Of a DNA stretch of 63,417 bases, positions 59,820 to 63,417 are shown piece by piece (within the stretch, counting starts at the first letter, position 1; every line of letters begins with the position of its first letter). The stretch comes from an uncultured Porphyromonas sp. (GTDB lineage: Bacteria > Bacteroidota > Bacteroidia > Bacteroidales > Porphyromonadaceae): contig CABUDK010000003.1 in the NCBI GenBank assembly GCA_902490315.1, forward strand, positions 1 through 63,417, given 5' to 3'. The notes beneath the pieces are model-generated. The model was given only the letters and a program-made list of their open reading frames with translations, did no database searches and had not been told where the DNA came from. The translations under genes were made by a program, and so were the position numbers.

Positions 59820-60842
59820 TTAGTCCTCTTCTGGAGTGTAGAGAGGCTCATCAGCAAGAGCCTTCGTCATGTGGTCTACCCATACGTTGACGATAGCGGG
59901 ATAGTCAGCTAGGCCGTTCATCGTGCAGCCATCTAGCGTGCACTTGTAGCCAGCCTTGTTCATCTCATCGCGCCAGCTTCCTTCCTCAGGATTCTGCGGA
60001 TCGACACCACCCTTGAGATCGTTGTTAGCGTGGTCACCAGCGATAGACATGAGCGGGTGTAGGAGCATCGTGCCAGAGGTTTTGCCAGCCTTCTTAGCGC
60101 GAGCGATCAGGTCGTCTACAAGGTTACCCTCCATATCGACGGTAGCGACGAAGTAGTTGGGGCTGAGCTTCTGTAGCTCCTTCTCGATCATAGGATAGCG
60201 AGAGTTACCATTACCGTAGTTCATGTCCTCGGGGTTACCGTGTCCCATGAAGCTAACGAGCTTGCCAGCAGCAACCTCCTTGCCATAGATCTTGTGTAGC
60301 TCACCAGCGACTATCTTGCAGTCCTCTTCAGTCTCTAGTAGCGGACCAGCGAGGTACACGGTCGTCTTGGCAAACTCAGGGTGCTCACCGTTGTTACGGA
60401 AGTCCTTGATGTAGTTCTTGACACGTAGGAACTCCTCACCAGGTACGATGTGTAGTGACTGCACTGCTATGTCCTTGTATCCAGCAGCTCCAAGAGCCTC
60501 TAGATAGAAGTTGGGGGAATAGTAGTTCCATCCCTTCTGAGCGCAGCGTGTCATACAGATCTCTGAGGTAAAGGAGAAGTAGAGGTCTCTGTCTGGGAAC
60601 TGCTCCTTAAAGCGAGCCTGTATCTTCTTAAAGGTCTCCTGAGGCTTATCCCAGGTACTACCGAAAGAGACAAGGAGTAGAGCCTTGTCTGTGGTCTTCT
60701 TTGCCTGCACCTCCTTGGTTACAGCCTGCAGCTTCTTGTCGTGATTTGAGAGAGCTAGGTTGTTGTCCTCCTGGCAGCCTACGCAGGTCAGGAGTGTCAG
60801 TCCTAGAGCGCAGAGTGATAAGATTGTCAATAGCTTCTTCAT
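59820..60842 (-). CDS. ihtB: CbiK-like chelatase lipoprotein (IhtB/FetB-like)
   Basis: A 340-aa protein with signal sequence and cysteines at 20 and 23 followed by acidic residues (CQEDNNL), consistent with lipidation and surface export. The mature part is a CbiK/sirohydrochlorin cobaltochelatase fold: LLLVSFGSTWDKPQETFKKI, SLHIVPGEEF and FMGHGNPEDMNYGNGN (the two histidines are the expected metal ligands). In P. gingivalis IhtB/FetB is such an exported CbiK-like lipoprotein that binds heme and is encoded next to a TonB receptor, IhtA; the same order is seen here, 90 nt after the receptor. The symbol is by analogy. Whether it removes or inserts metal is unknown. Confidence 0.8.
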   Translation of the reverse strand: MKKLLTILSLCALGLTLLTCVGCQEDNNLALSNHDKKLQAVTKEVQAKKTTDKALLLVSFGSTWDKPQETFKKIQARFKEQFPDRDLYFSFTSEICMTRCAQKGWNYYSPNFYLEALGAAGYKDIAVQSLHIVPGEEFLRVKNYIKDFRNNGEHPEFAKTTVYLAGPLLETEEDCKIVAGELHKIYGKEVAAGKLVSFMGHGNPEDMNYGNGNSRYPMIEKELQKLSPNYFVATVDMEGNLVDDLIARAKKAGKTSGTMLLHPLMSIAGDHANNDLKGGVDPQNPEEGSWRDEMNKAGYKCTLDGCTMNGLADYPAIVNVWVDHMTKALADEPLYTPEED

Positions 60843-60932
60843 TGTTGATAGGGGTTATAAGTTATTTTATATTTGTGTGTGTGTGTGTTGGCTTGATAAA
60901 GTGTAGTGCGTTAAGGGGAAACGATGATTTGT

Positions 60933-63107
60933 CTAGTCCTCTTCATCCTCTTGAGACTGCGCGTGACGAGAGGAGCGCTTAGTCGGTGTGATCTGCTTAG
61001 CTCGCCCGAAGTGTACGCTCAGAGTCATATAGAGCGTACGTCCCGGTGTCGAAGTACCGTAATGTAGACCGTGTGGTGTAGTCTCGTAGTAGTTGAGCAA
61101 GTTGTCCACGCCAATGTTGAGGTCGAGAGACCAGTTCTCATTGGGTATGATCGTCTGCTGCGTGTTGAGACGCCATAGATGGTAGGGCTTACCATTGCCA
61201 TCATCCTGATAGTAGCGGGTACTCTGCATACGTCCGTAGAGACCCACGGCGAGCTTGTATCGCTGCTGGTGGAAGGCTTGACTCCACGATAGTCCCACGG
61301 TAGCGCGGTGATGCGCCATACCGTCGATCGTGACCTGACGCATCTCGTCCTTCTCGTCATCGTAAAGGAGTGCATCCGTGTCGAGGTAGCTATAGCTGGT
61401 CATCAGCGTCCACTGCTTGTAGATGCGCCACTTGGCAGTGACATCAGCACCAAACGTCTTCGCCGTATCCATATTCTTGTATTGGCGAATGCGGTTAGGA
61501 TTGTACGACACGAGGAGGTCACTAGGTGCCTCCGAGCGTGGTATCGTCACCAGCGTGATCATGTTGTTGAGGAAGTTGGCATACCCCGTGACACTCACAT
61601 TGACAATAGGACTATGATACTCCACGCTACCCGAGATGTAACGGCTCGTCTCTGCCTTCAGATGTGGATTGCCTAGATGAAGTACGATCATCGCCATCTG
61701 GCGAATGTATCGGTAGTGGAGCTCCTTGATCGTCGGGGTCTTAAAGCCTTCGGAGTAGGTAGCACGCAGATTGACAGGGCCTAGCTTGTAGAGGAGTGAG
61801 ACCTTAGGGGTAAACTTAGCGCCAAAAGCTGGGTGATAGGTTAGTCTAGCACCTGCCGTTAGGTTAAAGCTCCGCGTAGGTGTCCACTCATCCTGCAGGT
61901 ATAGTCCCGCGCGGAAGTCATCGACACGATCCTCATCTAGTCGGTGTGGTGCTATGAGCCAGTTGTGATGCAGGTCTACACCAGCACTGAGTCTCTGGTC
62001 GAAGGGCAGTGCGAAGACCCCCTTGAGTTGTGTCGTGATGCGCTGTTGATTGCTCTGCAGCCCCACATCCCCAGGGAAGTATGGGAAGCTCAGCTCCTTA
62101 CCCCCTGGCAGAAACTCCTTAGCCCAGGTCTCACCCGTGTAGACGTAGTAGTAAGCGTGCATGTAGTACTGCATCTGAGCCGTCAAGACAGCTCCTTGTG
62201 GTGTCTGCCAGCGCATACCAGCACCTGCCGAGGTGTTGTGATAGCGGAAATCGTAAGTCTTGTAGTCAGGCACACCCGTTGGGCGGTGGATATCCTTGCG
62301 GTAGTAGTTGCCCTCTACATAGGCTGAGAGTGGCTCGCCCTGTCGCCAGTAGAGATGCTGCCCTATCTGCCAGTCTAGGTAGGGATTGGAGGTGTTATTG
62401 ACCGAGTTCGTTATGGGATACTCGTATCGATTCGGATCCTCGCAGGTTGTGTTTTGCCACCCGTCTGAGTGCTTTAGATTAAAGTCAGTCAACGTCGTCC
62501 AGTCGCCCACCTTATACTGAAAAGCGTTAGACTGATTGACCACGCCATAAGAGGCGACGCGCGTGCTATTATCTATGGATAGGTTGTCACGGCTCTTCTT
62601 GGTAATGATGTTGATGACACCTGCGATAGCGTCACTGCCGTAGAGTGCTGAGGCAGCTCCCTTGACCACTTCGATGCGCTCGATGCGGGTCGGATCGATC
62701 ATATCGAGGTTCGTCTGTCCTCCCAGATCGCTCATGAGTCGCTTGCCATCGACGAGAATGAGGATATACTGACTCCCCAGCCCGCCCAGTTGCATAGCTG
62801 TGCCCATATCGCTATGACTGAAGTCTATCGACGGGATCAGACCCGAGAGTATCTCCGTAAGCGTCGCTGATCCGTAGCTCTCTAGCGTCTTCGCATTGAT
62901 GATCTCGGTCTGTACGGGCGCATTCTTGAGGAGGTAGTTCGTACCGGTACCCGTCACGACCACCTCATCCAGATTAAGGACTGAGAGCGAGTCTACCGCT
63001 GCCCAAGCGAGCGAGTCGGTGGGTGTCGATGTGCTGGTCTGCGCCATCAACGTAGCTGGGAGTAGCAGAGCTAAGAGCTGTACAACGACTGCAGGATATC
63101 TATTCAT
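60933..63107 (-). CDS. ihtA: TonB-dependent receptor, heme/metal uptake (IhtA-like)
   Basis: A 724-aa outer-membrane receptor starting at MNRYPAVVVQLLALLLP (ATG 63107). The frame is open to 63209 but those 34 codons lie over the promoter box. After the signal peptide come a TonB box (LNLDEVVVTGT), a plug domain (about 60-165; ILVDGKRLMSDLGGQTNLDM, IERIEVVKGAASALYGSDAIAGVINII) and a 22-strand-type barrel with tandem aromatic patterns, ending with the typical YMTLSVHFGRAKQ. It has no carboxypeptidase-like N-terminal domain, so it is not SusC-type. Pairing with the CbiK-like lipoprotein suggests heme or a corrinoid/metal substrate. ihtCDE-type ABC genes do not follow. Confidence 0.82.
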   Translation of the reverse strand: MNRYPAVVVQLLALLLPATLMAQTSTSTPTDSLAWAAVDSLSVLNLDEVVVTGTGTNYLLKNAPVQTEIINAKTLESYGSATLTEILSGLIPSIDFSHSDMGTAMQLGGLGSQYILILVDGKRLMSDLGGQTNLDMIDPTRIERIEVVKGAASALYGSDAIAGVINIITKKSRDNLSIDNSTRVASYGVVNQSNAFQYKVGDWTTLTDFNLKHSDGWQNTTCEDPNRYEYPITNSVNNTSNPYLDWQIGQHLYWRQGEPLSAYVEGNYYRKDIHRPTGVPDYKTYDFRYHNTSAGAGMRWQTPQGAVLTAQMQYYMHAYYYVYTGETWAKEFLPGGKELSFPYFPGDVGLQSNQQRITTQLKGVFALPFDQRLSAGVDLHHNWLIAPHRLDEDRVDDFRAGLYLQDEWTPTRSFNLTAGARLTYHPAFGAKFTPKVSLLYKLGPVNLRATYSEGFKTPTIKELHYRYIRQMAMIVLHLGNPHLKAETSRYISGSVEYHSPIVNVSVTGYANFLNNMITLVTIPRSEAPSDLLVSYNPNRIRQYKNMDTAKTFGADVTAKWRIYKQWTLMTSYSYLDTDALLYDDEKDEMRQVTIDGMAHHRATVGLSWSQAFHQQRYKLAVGLYGRMQSTRYYQDDGNGKPYHLWRLNTQQTIIPNENWSLDLNIGVDNLLNYYETTPHGLHYGTSTPGRTLYMTLSVHFGRAKQITPTKRSSRHAQSQEDEED

Positions 63108-63188
63108 ACACCAATAGGTAAAATCAATAGAAGCAGGCAACCTAAACACAAGAGTAACGAACTTGGTTAAAGGAGCTTTTATACACTG

Positions 63189-63196
63189 CAAAGGTA
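63189..63196 (-). promoter_or_regulatory. -7 promoter box for the receptor gene
   Basis: Minus-strand TACCTTTG lies 81 nt before the ATG at 63107, with a TTGC 21 nt upstream as a possible -33 element. Confidence 0.6.
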
Positions 63197-63260
63197 GTAA
63201 AAAAAGCATTGCAGAGCAATCGATCGCACAAATCTCACAAGCAACAATCTCTCTGCTCCC

Positions 63261-63299
63261 TCTCTAATCTCTAACTTCTAACCTCTACTATCTAATCTC
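63261..63299. repeat. Heptanucleotide repeat array next to element E
   Basis: About five inverted units of the TCTAATC, TCTAACT, TCTAACC type; it directly precedes the phased palindrome array of element E. Confidence 0.65.
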
Positions 63300-63417
63300 C
63301 ACGTGGAAATTTTCAAATCCCCAGGTAGGAAATAAAAAATCTCCTCGTGGAGACGAAATAAAACTTCGGAGGAATCAAATGATACTTCGGAGGAATCAAA
63401 TGATACTTCGGAGGAAT
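63295..63417. repeat. Phased palindrome array, element E (cut by the window end)
   Basis: At least six 21-22-bp units, the first three degenerate (TCCACGTGGA, CTCCTCGTGGAG), the last three near-identical copies of a 21-bp unit beginning ACTTCGGAGGAATCAAATGA. It runs off the right edge; whether a CAGGGCTGACGCAT end exists cannot be seen. Confidence 0.7.

Noticed and set aside
63108..63209. 34-codon extension of the TonB receptor
   Set aside because: The extension covers the TACCTTTG promoter box and would bury the signal peptide that starts at 63107.

Overview
The window looks like a chromosomal segment of a Bacteroidota species, most probably a Porphyromonas (inference). Reasons: operons are preceded by the Bacteroidota -7 box TAnnTTTG and not by a TATAAT/Shine-Dalgarno arrangement; there are many outer-membrane barrels and LxxC lipoproteins; the porG-uppS-bamA-skp-skp order, the tandem OmpA pair and an ihtA/ihtB-like heme pair match what I recall of P. 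gingivalis. The elevated GC suggests a relative such as P. asaccharolytica or P. uenonis rather than P. gingivalis; I cannot fix the species. No phage, plasmid, CRISPR array, rRNA or intact transposase is visible.

Layout. 1-5.1 kb: end of rlmN, two tandem OM barrels, a SulP anion transporter, a small membrane lipoprotein and an FrhB-like iron-sulfur protein. 5.6-11.5 kb: ileS, a DksA/TraR-like gene, lspA, a DUF4296 lipoprotein and a small ORF. 11.5-13 kb: a lipoprotein/barrel pair. 13.3-17 kb: alaS-aroB. 17.6-24.4 kb (minus): an envelope operon with a DUF6242 lipoprotein, porG, uppS, bamA and two skp/ompH genes. 24.5-29.7 kb (minus): mrp, trmB, a small acidic protein, meaB and two DUF1573 proteins. 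30.4-36.1 kb (minus): a collagen-like surface lipoprotein and two OmpA porins. 36.7-51.2 kb (plus): coaX, an OM barrel, a TPR protein, lptC, a CorC-type transporter, ppiD, htrA, topoisomerase IV subunit A, a DUF3316-like protein and an S41 peptidase, followed by tRNA-Arg(ACG) on the minus strand. 52.5-55.6 kb: rho and a HU/SPOR protein. 55.7-63.1 kb (minus): a PLD-family protein, a thioesterase, a U32 peptidase-like protein, an AlkD-like protein, a CbiK-like lipoprotein and a TonB receptor. Much of the content is envelope biogenesis (lspA, bamA, skp, lptC, ppiD, htrA, porG), translation (ileS, alaS, trmB, tRNA) and heme or metal uptake.

The most unusual content is intergenic. A family of roughly 325-375 bp non-coding elements recurs at 5158-5519, 36374-36699 and 51691-52063, with relatives at 17137-17416 and 63295-63417 (cut by the window end). 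The three complete copies have inverted termini built on CAGGGCTGACGCATTATA. All five carry about nine or more palindromic units (TTCCTCCGAGGAA-like) spaced 21-22 bp, i.e. about two helical turns. Two copies share a segment able to fold into a three-way junction. Elements end 19, 27, 41 and 41 bp from predicted -7 boxes. A separate heptanucleotide repeat (TTAGAGG-like) occurs near several operon starts. These look like MITE-like mobile elements that place phased protein-binding or hairpin arrays beside promoters; the function is unknown. Among genes, the IleRS has GIHH in place of HIGH, the signature recently linked to mupirocin hyper-resistance in IleRS2, and the PLD-family protein has lost both HKD lysines.
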